DNA of 39,187 nt from Candidatus Baldrarchaeota archaeon (lineage in GTDB: Archaea > Asgardarchaeota > Baldrarchaeia > Baldrarchaeales > DXJG01), in the NCBI GenBank assembly GCA_030587435.1, contig JAUQZC010000084.1, positions 1-39,187 on the forward strand. Reading direction: 5' to 3'. Under the pieces are notes generated by a model. It made no database searches. It was not told the origin of the DNA and saw only the letters and a list, made by a program, of their open reading frames with translations. Below are positions 16,603-24,210 of this stretch, piece by piece. Positions within the stretch are counted from its first letter, which is position 1, and every line of letters begins with the position of its first letter. The position numbers and the translations under genes are program-made.

Positions 16603-16646
16603 CCTAAGATTTCTACCCAATATAGTTAAACATCAATCCTAAGATT
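16603..16646 (-). promoter_or_regulatory. Promoter of the restriction operon, TATA box between two direct repeats
   Basis: On the coding strand TTTAACTATATT (16630-16619) lies about 35 bp before the EVE start. It is flanked by two copies of CCTAAGATT on the plus strand (16603-16611 and 16638-16646), 35 bp apart. A bound regulator would cover the TATA box. The TATA call is fair, the operator idea weak. Confidence 0.4.
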
Positions 16647-16885
16647 AATAAGTTCTTCTCAGTCCAATAAACCATTCAAATCTTCTAACAAACATCACGC
16701 ATATCAAGTACATTACCAAAGACACCTAAGGTTACCTGATACATGAAGTCCTCCAAGTTCTGATAAGTTATTTACCCAATTTCTCCTACTCATATCTAAA
16801 TATCGGAAATGTAAAATGTGTCGAATGCATTCTTCCTATTGTCCATTAGATAAGTTTAAGTCGAGAAAACAATCGATAAAAATAG

Positions 16886-17287
16886 TTAGATGCTGTGCTG
16901 CCAAAATTTACAAGCTTTCGCTATAATATCTTCAGCTGTTTTTACTGCCCACTGAAGTTCTCCTAAACTGGGTTTATATGCTAGGTTGTAATCGGCCTGT
17001 AACCTTCTTTTTCGTAAGCTGTTTAGTTTGGATCCTATTTTTGCATATACTCCTCTCATCGTTTTTAATACCCTGCATAACTGATCATGCGCATTCTTGC
17101 CTCCAAATCTGTAACCGGATATATCGTTAGTTAATAAAAAAGCTGCATAGTATGCACGACTTATCCCTGTCCTGATCCAGGCTGTAATGTATTCACTATG
17201 TATTTTCAGAAGTTTTTCTGGAGTTTTTAAGGCATCATGTATATTTTTTGATACTTCAAAGAAATCTTTTGGGCTAAATTGGCTCAA
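16886..17287 (-). CDS. HEPN-like protein, third gene of a three-gene operon
   Basis: 133 residues, TTG start three bases after the previous stop. RTGISRAYYAAFLLTND, followed by a His-containing helix and LRKRRLQADYN, matches the helical core of COG1895/COG2250-type HEPN proteins (S-R-YYA-F ... LR--R--ADY). The classic R-x4-6-H catalytic motif is not obvious; the corresponding place reads RLQADYN, so it may be a binding or non-catalytic HEPN protein. It is the last of three tightly spaced genes. HEPN partners are normally nucleotidyltransferases or antitoxins, but neither upstream product shows such a motif. Confidence 0.7.
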   Translation of the reverse strand: MSQFSPKDFFEVSKNIHDALKTPEKLLKIHSEYITAWIRTGISRAYYAAFLLTNDISGYRFGGKNAHDQLCRVLKTMRGVYAKIGSKLNSLRKRRLQADYNLAYKPSLGELQWAVKTAEDIIAKACKFWQHSI

Positions 17288-17290
17288 TGC

Positions 17291-17911
17291 CTATTCCCCT
17301 GGCTCTACTTCTACTTCGACTTTTTCACGAGCCTTTAAAGGAAGTTTTTCATTGAATGCATCTATAAGCGCATCCCATATTAACTGTAGTTCATCAAAAC
17401 TTCTTGATTTTATTCTAAAGATTACAAACAGCCTTTCCATACCTGTTTCAAGGTCTTCTTGATGTGTAATTTCTATGAATGTTTCTTCTGATCTTACATT
17501 TTTTTCGGATAAAGTTGTACGAGTAACTCTTAGTGCTTCAAGAAAGTCCTCTATGGTCATTTCCCTTTCCACTAATAGCCTTTGGAGGAAATCTATGGCT
17601 TCCACAGTCACTTTTACTGGTGTGTTTGGGAAAATATTTCGAATTAAATAAGAAAGATTAAAGGAAATGTCGAAAGAACTAATCGTTGTAAAGTAATTTT
17701 CCAAGACTTTCAAAAATTCAGACGATAGGGAGTGAAGAACAGAAATTAGCGGTCTGCTAAGGCAGTTTTCTAGTTCTCTCAGAATGTGTTCAGGTCTAGT
17801 GCCAGACGTGTGGCTATCTTTGGTAAGCCATGACAAATAGTCTATGTTGTATTTAGAACCAACGGTCTCTTGAACTAAACTTGGCATATTAGTAGTCATA
17901 TCTAACCACAC
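17291..17911 (-). CDS. Unknown protein, second gene of the HEPN operon
   Basis: 206 residues from GTG 17911, or 202 from ATG 17899; either start fits the short gap of 3 or 15 bp after the first gene. The N-terminal half is mixed helical. The C-terminal half (about 130-206) has an alternating strand pattern, ETFIEITHQEDLETGMERLF, VIFRIKSRSFDELQLIWDAL, and an acidic end (VEVEVEPGE). FVIFRIKSRSFDELQLIWDA could be a ferredoxin-like fold. I do not recognise the family. Three bases separate it from the HEPN gene, so the products probably act together. Confidence 0.68.
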   Translation of the reverse strand: MWLDMTTNMPSLVQETVGSKYNIDYLSWLTKDSHTSGTRPEHILRELENCLSRPLISVLHSLSSEFLKVLENYFTTISSFDISFNLSYLIRNIFPNTPVKVTVEAIDFLQRLLVEREMTIEDFLEALRVTRTTLSEKNVRSEETFIEITHQEDLETGMERLFVIFRIKSRSFDELQLIWDALIDAFNEKLPLKAREKVEVEVEPGE

Positions 17912-17914
17912 TAC

Positions 17915-18382
17915 TTAATCTATTTTTAATTTTTTAATTCTGCTTATGTTTTGGCTTCTTACGTGATATATCGGGTAACCTGAAATATCAAAATAGCCCT
18001 CTAATCTATATACTGCCACAATATATGGCTTCATTTCATACATGTACTTTTCATCAACTATATAGACATTCCAGTCCTCTTTTATTGTCTCAACAATATT
18101 TATTTCTTTCTTTTTATCATCTGGAATTTCAGCTATGTTTTTCGGTGGTTCTAAAGGTTCTCCCCTTTTATCACTTATCACACTTAAAATATTCTGATGC
18201 GCCACTATGTAATTAGGGCATCCACTCAGCGGATCTACTTCGCCAGTATCGAAGAATTTGACAGCTATGGTTCTAAATCTTAAAATACTATCATCTTCTA
18301 GCCTATATTCATTCCATGGTTCTTTTTTTGGCTCAAAACTAACTTCTTTTAACTTAGTTAAATTGATTGGAAGAATTTTCAT
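17915..18382 (-). CDS. Unknown protein, first gene of the HEPN operon
   Basis: 155 residues from ATG 18382, with GGTGA ten bases upstream. It contains two similar segments, each a beta-rich repeat: FRTIAVKFFDTGEVDPLSGC-PNYIVAHQNIL (about 36-66) and KPYIVAVYRLEGYFDISGYP-IYHVRSQNIS (about 117-147). Both end in (I/V)-x-x-(H/R)xQNI(L/S). An internal duplication of about 30 residues is therefore visible. It has no catalytic motif and no recognised family. It leads the operon, behind the palindrome at 18454-18469. Confidence 0.68.
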   Translation of the reverse strand: MKILPINLTKLKEVSFEPKKEPWNEYRLEDDSILRFRTIAVKFFDTGEVDPLSGCPNYIVAHQNILSVISDKRGEPLEPPKNIAEIPDDKKKEINIVETIKEDWNVYIVDEKYMYEMKPYIVAVYRLEGYFDISGYPIYHVRSQNISRIKKLKID

Positions 18383-18453
18383 AATTCATTCACCAACTTC
18401 CTTTACACTATAGTCAATCCCATATAGATTATTGTGCATGAGGTTGGTATTAT

Positions 18454-18469
18454 AACTTGAGCTCAAGTT
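18454..18469. promoter_or_regulatory. Perfect 16-bp palindrome upstream of the HEPN operon
   Basis: AACTTGAGCTCAAGTT, 72 bp before the first start codon and just upstream of a possible TATA element on the minus strand (CTATATGG at about 18431-18424). A dimeric repressor site is a reasonable inference. Confidence 0.5.
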
Positions 18470-18631
18470 TTCATTAACAAATTCATATATAATTGTAGTG
18501 ACTACTATGACAGCTGTGATTTATCTTATACAACGAGCTCCATGAGATTTATAATCATTCATAGGCTTCTAAACACCATTACTTTGTAGAACAGTTACAT
18601 CCCAAAATTATTTTTACAGTTTTCTAATATG

Positions 18632-19130
18632 TTACTTTTCTTTATATATTATTTCGGCTCTTGTTTTGATACGTCCTTGAAGGTCTTCTGGCTCTGGGAT
18701 CTCTTCAACTACTTTTAGCAAACCTTGACAAATTATGTGAAATAGTCGTCGTATATCGTCTTTTCTCCTAGCCCCTATAAGTATGCTTCCTTCTTCGAAG
18801 TATACATTTTGAGGTGTGATTTTTCGCAGCCATTCTACAAAAAGTGTGTTACCTATGGACTCAACCAAGAATTTTTCTTGTAAGGTTCAGTTCTTTCACC
18901 AAGTTCAAGAACGTATCGTGTTGGTTTTATAGCGTCTTTTACATCTCTACTTGGAGCATTTGCTGCAACGGTAAGAGCATCACCAATCATTTCTTTCCAA
19001 TCTCTACGATAAAGTACATACGCATCAAACACGGCATCCCTTACAAGAGGATCAACACCAACTTCAACTCTTCTTACGTAGTTATCTTTATAATTTAGAA
19101 TTTTTAGTAAAATATTGAAAATTAGGTTTT
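18632..19130 (-). pseudogene. Frameshifted gene without a start, unknown family
   Basis: The upstream frame reads NYVRRVEVGVDPLVRDAVFD, AYVLYRRDWKEMIGDALTVA and RYVLELGERTEPYKKN before going out of frame near 18870. The other frame continues VESIGNTLFVEWLRKITPQN, VYFEEGSILIGARRKDDIRR and ends at 18632. Together this makes about 165 residues. No start codon is visible before the TAG at 19152-19150, and the 5' end overlaps the end of the next pseudogene. Not recognised. A 78-residue product from 18868 is possible but unlikely. Confidence 0.5.
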
Positions 19131-19789
19131 TGGTTCGAGCTTGGGATTGCTAGGATCAGCATTGTTATTATCATTGTGCCGAATCCTAAGGTGGTTATTG
19201 CTATTCCTGCTATTATGTTTCCGAGATTGAGTGTTTTGTCTTTCCAGTGTAGGGTTGCAGAGATTTTTACTGCTTCATCTATGTTTTTTAGGTTTCAGCG
19301 ACGAAGTAAAGTTGATTGAGCATGATGGTAAATGTTATTGTAAAAGTTGTTGATATTATGTTTTTCGTTTCAAAGTATGCTGTAAATGTTTGGCTTAGCA
19401 ACCATCTTTGATAGTTTTCGTAGTCGAAAACATAGAAGTTGAAACTATGACCATTGACTTCATCTATGTTTTCTTTAACTATGAAGTTTTCTCCCCGAGA
19501 TAGCTGGAATAAAATATGTTACGTAGTTTAAACATTCATCTCGGGAACTTCTCTCAACCCATTGAATCGCGGCTCTCACACAGACAGTAGGCTTCACATT
19601 TCCTTCGTATTCCTCGACAACGAAATAAAATGAACTTGGAAGATCACCCCATGATGCAATAGTGAAACCGAAATTAACCGAGGAAACTCCCTTTACCTCG
19701 TAGTATGCTTCGTATGTTTTCCCGGCAATCTGCCCAAATGGCCCGTGGAATTTGTAGTCGTCTGGAAATGTCTGAAGTTTCGCGCCTCT
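19088..19789 (-). pseudogene. Decayed exported or surface protein with C-terminal membrane anchor
   Basis: Coding-like sequence runs through the whole stretch with two or more one-base shifts: KLQTFPDDYKFHGPFGQIAG, YEAYYEVKGVSSVNFGFTIA, VEEYEGNVKPTVCVRAAIQW, then after a shift SRGENFIVKENIDEVNGHSF and SQTFTAYFETKNIISTTFTI, then after another NIDEAVKISATLHWKDKTLN, and a hydrophobic anchor GIAITTLGFGTMIITMLILA. Beta-rich, Tyr/Thr-rich sequence ending in one membrane helix and a short polar tail is typical of archaeal surface proteins. No start or signal peptide remains beyond the TAG at 19792-19790. Confidence 0.55.
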
Positions 19790-19914
19790 CTAGGGTAAAT
19801 CCCTGATCCTGCTCTAGGATAAATAGGGTAATTTCAGTTGTCCTTTCACAAGAGAAATCTTAATAAAATTAATGACAATGTTATAATGATTAATTGTAAT
19901 AGGTGTTATCACTA

Positions 19915-20214
19915 ATGACCGGGACATCCCTTCTCAAAATTCCAAATGAAATCTCAAAATTTTTCTTAATAAAAGAAAATCAAACACTACTAGTTAAGGG
20001 GGGTCCTGGAACAGGAAAAACGACACTCGCACTAAAAATCTTAGGGGTTCTCACAACCCCAAAATGCGGTATATACTACACAACAAAAATAACCTCCGAA
20101 AAAATATATGGTAGATATCCGTGGGTCAAAAAACTCCTCCCCCCACAAAACATAGTTGACCTAACAAAAACACCACAGACCTTAACCACCCAAGCCGGGG
20201 GGGGGGGGGCGTGA
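19915..20214 (+). CDS. GvpD/KaiC-like ATPase 1, N-terminal part (frame broken at G13 run)
   Basis: From ATG 19915 (AGGTG nine bases upstream; GTG 19903 is an alternative). IPNEISKFF, then a P-loop GGPGTGKT at about residues 29-36, then GIYYTTKITSEKIYGRYPWV and LLPPQNIVDLT. This is the layout of archaeal RecA-superfamily proteins related to GvpD and KaiC. After TTQA a run of 13 G at 20197-20209 leads to GCG TGA. With 12 G the frame would continue GGGGREVLEYSFLPDFLRCL into the downstream frame. The product as sequenced is a P-loop fragment of about 99 residues. Confidence 0.78.
   Translation: MTGTSLLKIPNEISKFFLIKENQTLLVKGGPGTGKTTLALKILGVLTTPKCGIYYTTKITSEKIYGRYPWVKKLLPPQNIVDLTKTPQTLTTQAGGGGA
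20197..20209 (+). repeat. Poly-G run (13) that breaks ATPase 1
   Basis: 13 consecutive G. A multiple of three (12 or 15) puts the two halves of the gene in frame. Runs this long are hotspots for slipped-strand mutation and also for sequencing error. Confidence 0.9.
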
Positions 20215-21292
20215 AGTCTTAGAATATTCCTTCCTACCAGACTTCCTAAGATGTTTGCGTTTAGTGGTGGAGGAGGTTAAGTCGAGAGGACAGCCTTTCC
20301 TAGTAGTCGACAATTTTAATTCTATCTGCAAATTTTTGGATATACCTATTGAAAAAGCTGCAAAAGAACTAATAGATTTCATTCAAGAGTTAAATGTAAA
20401 AGCGGTAATTGTTTCAGAACAAACCAATGAAATATTAGAGTCTATGGTTGACGGCGTAATTGAAATGATGTATACATTTCTGGAGGGGAGAATTTTCAGA
20501 AAAATGCTATTGAAAAAATTGTTGGGTGTAGAAATCAAGAACCCAATATACCATTTCACATTAATTAACAGCAATTTTACATATTTCCCTGTTGTCGATC
20601 TTGGAGACATTCTTAAATCCGTTTTGAAAAAACCAATCTACCCTAAAGGTAAACCTCTATTAGGCGAGATGATAGATAGATCAAGTATAAGCCCTGAAAT
20701 TCCTATTCTTCTAATAGAACTTGAAACAAGCAGTGCAAGAGAGATAAGCTACATTCTCCAAGCATTAATAGTGGCCATACTTCTTGGAAAAGGTTATTCA
20801 GGAATAATAACGCCTATGAGAAGCGAAGATGCAGCGAAATTTCTCACCCCACACACAGACATGGCAAAATTTCTAAACAACGTCCGCTTCCTTTACCCTA
20901 GAATTAAAAGAGAAGACGAAAAACCGCAAAGTTTCATCAATACCATTCAAGAAAACATTAATGAACTCAAAAAAGAAAACAAGAGTCCAATATTCCTTAT
21001 TTTGAGATACGATTTGCTAGGGAAGATTCTCGGAGATGAAACAGCAAGGAGAATAGTTAAAGAAATAACTTTATCGAATATGGTAAAGAACGATGTATGT
21101 ATAGTTATAACATCTAAATCAGATAAAATTGACATCGAAGAACTTGAAAGATCTTCCTCAACTATTATTAAGGTTTTCGAGGAACATGGAAGAATATTTT
21201 GCTATGGAGAAAAACCATACACCCAAATATATGGAATATTGTTTCAAGAAAAAGAAAACCATATAGAAATTAACCTTACACCCATGGTATGA
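20210..21292 (+). CDS. GvpD/KaiC-like ATPase 1, C-terminal part
   Basis: An open frame from the base after the G run to 21292 (internal TTG at 20255). It begins REVLEYSFLPDFLRCLRLVV, then the Walker B-like strand QPFLVVDNFNSICKF, then KAVIVSEQTNEILESMVDGV, a KaiC-type strand order. A second RecA-like half follows from about PKGKPLLGEMIDRS with PILLIELETSSAREISYILQ but no P-loop, so that half is probably structural. Fused to the upstream part it would give about 459 residues. A small gene follows 48 bp later on the same strand. The homologue at 21.6-23.1 kb reads toward it. Confidence 0.78.
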   Translation, partial: REVLEYSFLPDFLRCLRLVVEEVKSRGQPFLVVDNFNSICKFLDIPIEKAAKELIDFIQELNVKAVIVSEQTNEILESMVDGVIEMMYTFLEGRIFRKMLLKKLLGVEIKNPIYHFTLINSNFTYFPVVDLGDILKSVLKKPIYPKGKPLLGEMIDRSSISPEIPILLIELETSSAREISYILQALIVAILLGKGYSGIITPMRSEDAAKFLTPHTDMAKFLNNVRFLYPRIKREDEKPQSFINTIQENINELKKENKSPIFLILRYDLLGKILGDETARRIVKEITLSNMVKNDVCIVITSKSDKIDIEELERSSSTIIKVFEEHGRIFCYGEKPYTQIYGILFQEKENHIEINLTPMV

Positions 21293-21340
21293 AGATTAAA
21301 GCTTGAAAGGAGTAGAAGTTAGAGACATGAGGAGAGGGAA

Positions 21341-21574
21341 TTGAGAATTAAAATCGTTAGAGAGAAAGATAAGATAATTGGACACTTAAGACTGCTCGAC
21401 GGCTCAAAAATAGATCTAAGCTACAACGAAAAATCCAAAATAGTTTTACTTGGATTCAAAGAATGCATATTGAAAACGAGCTTAGCGCGCGTTGAGTTAA
21501 AAGAAAAAGTTGAGATGGCTTTTGCAGTTTCCCTGAACTATTCTGGAATTACCTTTGGTTCTGATTTTGTGTAG
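21341..21574 (+). CDS. Small protein downstream of ATPase 1, unknown
   Basis: 77 residues from TTG 21341, preceded by GAGGAGAGGG, a near-perfect ribosome site that decides this start; an ATG at 21327 is out of frame and stops at once. The sequence RIKIVREKDKIIGHLRLLDG, SKIDLSYNEKSKIVLLGF looks like a small beta-barrel domain. It lies between the two convergent ATPase genes and is probably cotranscribed with ATPase 1. Not recognised. Confidence 0.6.
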   Translation: MRIKIVREKDKIIGHLRLLDGSKIDLSYNEKSKIVLLGFKECILKTSLARVELKEKVEMAFAVSLNYSGITFGSDFV

Positions 21575-21614
21575 ATTGAAGCTCGTTTATTGATTAAAAT
21601 AGTCAAACGGCTTT

Positions 21615-22679
21615 CTATGTTACGGGCGTGAAATAAAGTTTTGGATGCGGCTGTGAGAAGTCAATGTTAACATTGTAGATTCTTGTTGGTGGATGAACAC
21701 CATAGATAAACACCGTATCTTCCTTACTGAAAAATCTGAGAAAAGTATCTGCCATTTGTCTTAGCTTAGGGCTTATCTCTGTGCTTGGAAAAGTAATTCC
21801 GATACAAAGATCTCCCTCAAGCTTTGCTTTAGAAACAATTTCCATAGCTATTTTCTCAGCATTTTCGGATCCAAAATTAGTCTCTAATCTATCAAAAGAT
21901 AGATGAAGCAAGACGTTTTCATCTAATTCTTTTTTAAAGCTGTCAATTACTTTGTTAAAAGTTTCTAAAAAGCTATCCATGGAATAATCCGTAAGAATCA
22001 ACCAGGAAAATGGTTCTCCACCGCTACTCCTACTAGGAATAATAACTTTACAGAATTTTTTAACTCTTTCTTCCCCCACTAAACTAGAGTAAATATTAAT
22101 GAGATAGGATGGACTAATACTCTTGCATGGTACCGTAATTACGCCTCTACCTTGCATCATAAAGTTCTCCATAACTGACGATGTAATATCGATAGCAAAC
22201 TCAGAAGAAATTTCCTCCAAAACTTCGACAAGTACAAAGCTCCCCCTTCTAAGTCCACCTAACAACCCATCAAGTTGCTGGGAACCTGTGCTAAACATAC
22301 CTTTCTTATAAAACTCTGTCCCCTTCCCATCCTTTATTACAGGATGAGGCTCACAAAGACGCTTGCCACGTTCTAACGGCGAAAATTTATCAAAATATTT
22401 GAATTTACCTTCATGCAGCGTAAAGTAGTAAATCGGATTCCTTATTTCAACGCCTCTAAGCTTCTCTATAACTAACTCCCTAAACAATCTCCCATCAACA
22501 AACTTTTTCCTAAAAGTTACAACCCCATCACAAATATAATCTAAAGCAGTCCTCCCCGCCCTCTCAGTTATAATAAGAGTTCTAATCTCAGCGCCTCTAA
22601 CAACATCGATAATCTTAACACAAACATCCTCAACAGACAAACCTACAAAAGAAGCCACCGCATCAATACTATCCACCAC
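21615..22679 (-). CDS. GvpD/KaiC-like ATPase 2, C-terminal part
   Basis: The frame is open from the C run (22715) to 21615; the first in-frame GTG is at 22679. It begins RSKGPVVVVDSIDAVASF (Walker B strand), then EIRTLIITERAGRTALDYIC and KKFVDGRLFRELVIEKLRGV, aligning residue for residue with the same region of ATPase 1 (both have (R/K)LxGVEI(R/K)NPIY(Y/H)FTL). The second half has GSQQLDGLLGGLRRGSFVLV, a KaiC-type core without a canonical P-loop. It ends PKLYFTPVT, as ATPase 1 ends INLTPMV. Confidence 0.8.
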   Translation of the reverse strand: MVDSIDAVASFVGLSVEDVCVKIIDVVRGAEIRTLIITERAGRTALDYICDGVVTFRKKFVDGRLFRELVIEKLRGVEIRNPIYYFTLHEGKFKYFDKFSPLERGKRLCEPHPVIKDGKGTEFYKKGMFSTGSQQLDGLLGGLRRGSFVLVEVLEEISSEFAIDITSSVMENFMMQGRGVITVPCKSISPSYLINIYSSLVGEERVKKFCKVIIPSRSSGGEPFSWLILTDYSMDSFLETFNKVIDSFKKELDENVLLHLSFDRLETNFGSENAEKIAMEIVSKAKLEGDLCIGITFPSTEISPKLRQMADTFLRFFSKEDTVFIYGVHPPTRIYNVNIDFSQPHPKLYFTPVT

Positions 22680-22698
22680 TACAACTGGTCCTTTGCTC

Positions 22699-23058
22699 CT
22701 AGGCGGGGGGGGGGCGATTTCTTTTTTCGATAACTGTGTAGAGACCCTTAAGAAACTCAGGAAGAGATGAAAACCTTATTAATTGCGGTACCTCCATTCT
22801 CTTTGGCACCATACTTTGAGATGCATCAACAATATTTTCAGGCGGTATACTCTCCTTTATCCAAGGAAACTGGCCGTAAAGCGAATTTACGTCGACTCTT
22901 GTAGAAAAATATATACCGCGCCCTTCTTTAGCTTGACTAGCAACATACTGTAAGCTAAAAATTGTTTTCCCAGATCCAGGATCACCCTTCACAAGCAAAG
23001 CGGTGTTCCCAGCGTTTTCAAAAAACCTCGTAATTTCAGGCGGAATTACCTGTTTCAT
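22699..23058 (-). CDS. GvpD/KaiC-like ATPase 2, N-terminal part (frame broken at C10 run)
   Basis: ATG 23058 with GGAGG seven bases upstream. IPPEITRFFENAGNTALLVK, P-loop GDPGSGKT at 25-32, GIYFSTRVDVNSLYGQFPWI, SIPPENIVDAS, then FSSLPEFLKGLYTVIEKRNR and a run of ten C (coding strand, 22714-22705) giving PPPA-stop. Nine C would give RPPPPRSKGPVVVVDSIDAV, the downstream frame. So this gene, like ATPase 1, is one base away from a full-length product (about 481 residues), but its run sits roughly 25 codons further along the alignment and encodes Pro instead of Gly. Confidence 0.8.
   Translation of the reverse strand: MKQVIPPEITRFFENAGNTALLVKGDPGSGKTIFSLQYVASQAKEGRGIYFSTRVDVNSLYGQFPWIKESIPPENIVDASQSMVPKRMEVPQLIRFSSLPEFLKGLYTVIEKRNRPPPA
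22705..22714 (-). repeat. Poly-C run (10, coding strand) that breaks ATPase 2
   Basis: Ten bases. A multiple of three would restore the frame. Confidence 0.9.
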
Positions 23059-23389
23059 ATTTTACCTCCGAGTTTTCACATACATCTAATTAAATTATTC
23101 TTTTATCATCATTTATAAGCATTATGCCGCTAGAATTTAGGTAAAACCAAACAGTTAGGCGAGAAATAAGGAATTTAAACTACGTAAATTTCACTAAACA
23201 AGTTTCAAGCTAGTTGTAACCAGCTGCAATATCTATAAATATACCTAAATTCCACAGGAAAATCCGTAATATTCACATTTTATTTTTGCGAAAATTAGAA
23301 AAACATTGAAAGCTTCTAAATATTTAAATGCTTAAAGTAAGATAGTAACTAATTCTTAATAACCACTTGAATTATAATTATACTAAACT
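23059..23389. other. Gene-free stretch between ATPase 2 and the zinc-finger gene
   Basis: AT-rich. It presumably holds the minus-strand promoter of ATPase 2 near 23085-23120 and the 3' end of the zinc-finger transcript. I see no coding frame, repeat or structure. Confidence 0.5.
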
Positions 23390-23752
23390 TTAAAGTTTAA
23401 TATCCGATTTGAGACTGTTCAAAGAGGAAACTATAGTAATTTCGAACCTAAAACCATAGTACTTTGTAAAAACATGTAACAGATGATGCACGCCCTTCGT
23501 TGTGCAAGACATCTTATCTAATTTCTTCAAACAGGTATTTTCGTGCCGTGGATCTTCGCTCATACGTAAATGTCTTCTTAAGTCAGCCTCGCTTCTAAAA
23601 GGTTCCTTACATACAGGACATGTTTTCATGCCTATGAGACCTGGACACGAATTTGCAGCATTCTTTCGAAGATGAGTCTTAAAAGACGGCTTATCGTCGA
23701 AAATTTTCCCGCAAAGATTACATCTCAACTTTACTCTTTTTAAATACTTCAT
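23390..23752 (-). CDS. Two-finger C2H2-type zinc protein
   Basis: 120 residues. Finger 1 has Cys 11 and 14, His 27 and Cys 36; finger 2 has Cys 45 and 48, His 61 and His 70. Both use C-x2-C-x12-H-x8-(C/H), with RCNLCGKIFDDKPSFKTHL and CPVCKEPFRSEADLRRHLR closely resembling eukaryotic fingers, including the F and L core residues. Archaeal C2H2 proteins of this size are presumed DNA- or RNA-binding regulators and are frequent in crenarchaeal viruses and plasmids, which suits an island. The last 45 residues are not part of the fingers. It stands alone. Confidence 0.75.
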   Translation of the reverse strand: MKYLKRVKLRCNLCGKIFDDKPSFKTHLRKNAANSCPGLIGMKTCPVCKEPFRSEADLRRHLRMSEDPRHENTCLKKLDKMSCTTKGVHHLLHVFTKYYGFRFEITIVSSLNSLKSDIKL

Positions 23753-23789
23753 GAACTATACCCCTCCCATAGAATATTAAATAACATTC

Positions 23790-23980
23790 ATGTACAAAAC
23801 TGGGTGCTACACCATACACCAACGCTTAGAGAAAGATGTAAACATAGCTCGCGAACTACCAGAAGAAAAAGTAAAAACCGCAAGGAGTTGAGGGAAAATG
23901 TAGAAGATATGTTAAGCGACTTCATAGAAGGAAAATACGAGAAACTAAAGAAAATGTTCAAGTGCAGCTTTATTACTTAA
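23790..23980 (+). pseudogene. Decayed small gene related to the remnant at 4.3-4.5 kb
   Basis: ATG 23790 reads MYKTGCYTIHQRLEKDVNIA, ELPEEKVKTARS, then stops. A shifted frame continues RKELRENVEDMLSDFIEGKY, EKLKKMFKCSF to TAA 23978. The end matches the end of the 4.3-4.5 kb remnant (EEYEKLKKISKYTFLI). The TTAAGACATTATTTTAGC that follows also resembles the end of dispersed repeat A. Family unknown. Confidence 0.4.
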
Positions 23981-24016
23981 GACATTATTTTAGCTGTCTT
24001 AAGTAGTCTGATTTAA

Positions 24017-24142
24017 TCCTTTGATACACTTTTAAAACAGGAACACCACGAAAACGGAAAAGAAAACGATACTAGGGAGGGGGATGATACCAAAATTGCC
24101 GCTGATCTTAGCGATAAACTACATATAGAAGTAGTAAATTAA
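24017..24142 (+). pseudogene. Short coding-like frame without a start
   Basis: 41 codons between stops (TLLKQEHHENGKENDTREGD, TKIAADLSDKLHIEVVN). It has no start codon. It could be the tail of a lost gene in the stretch between the zinc-finger gene and the nuclease operon. Weak. Confidence 0.22.
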
Positions 24143-24210
24143 ATAAGTTGTAGTTGTGCCATGGAGTGGTAGTAGGTTAATGGTTTTGAGTAATGAGGAA
24201 GGGGTGAAAA

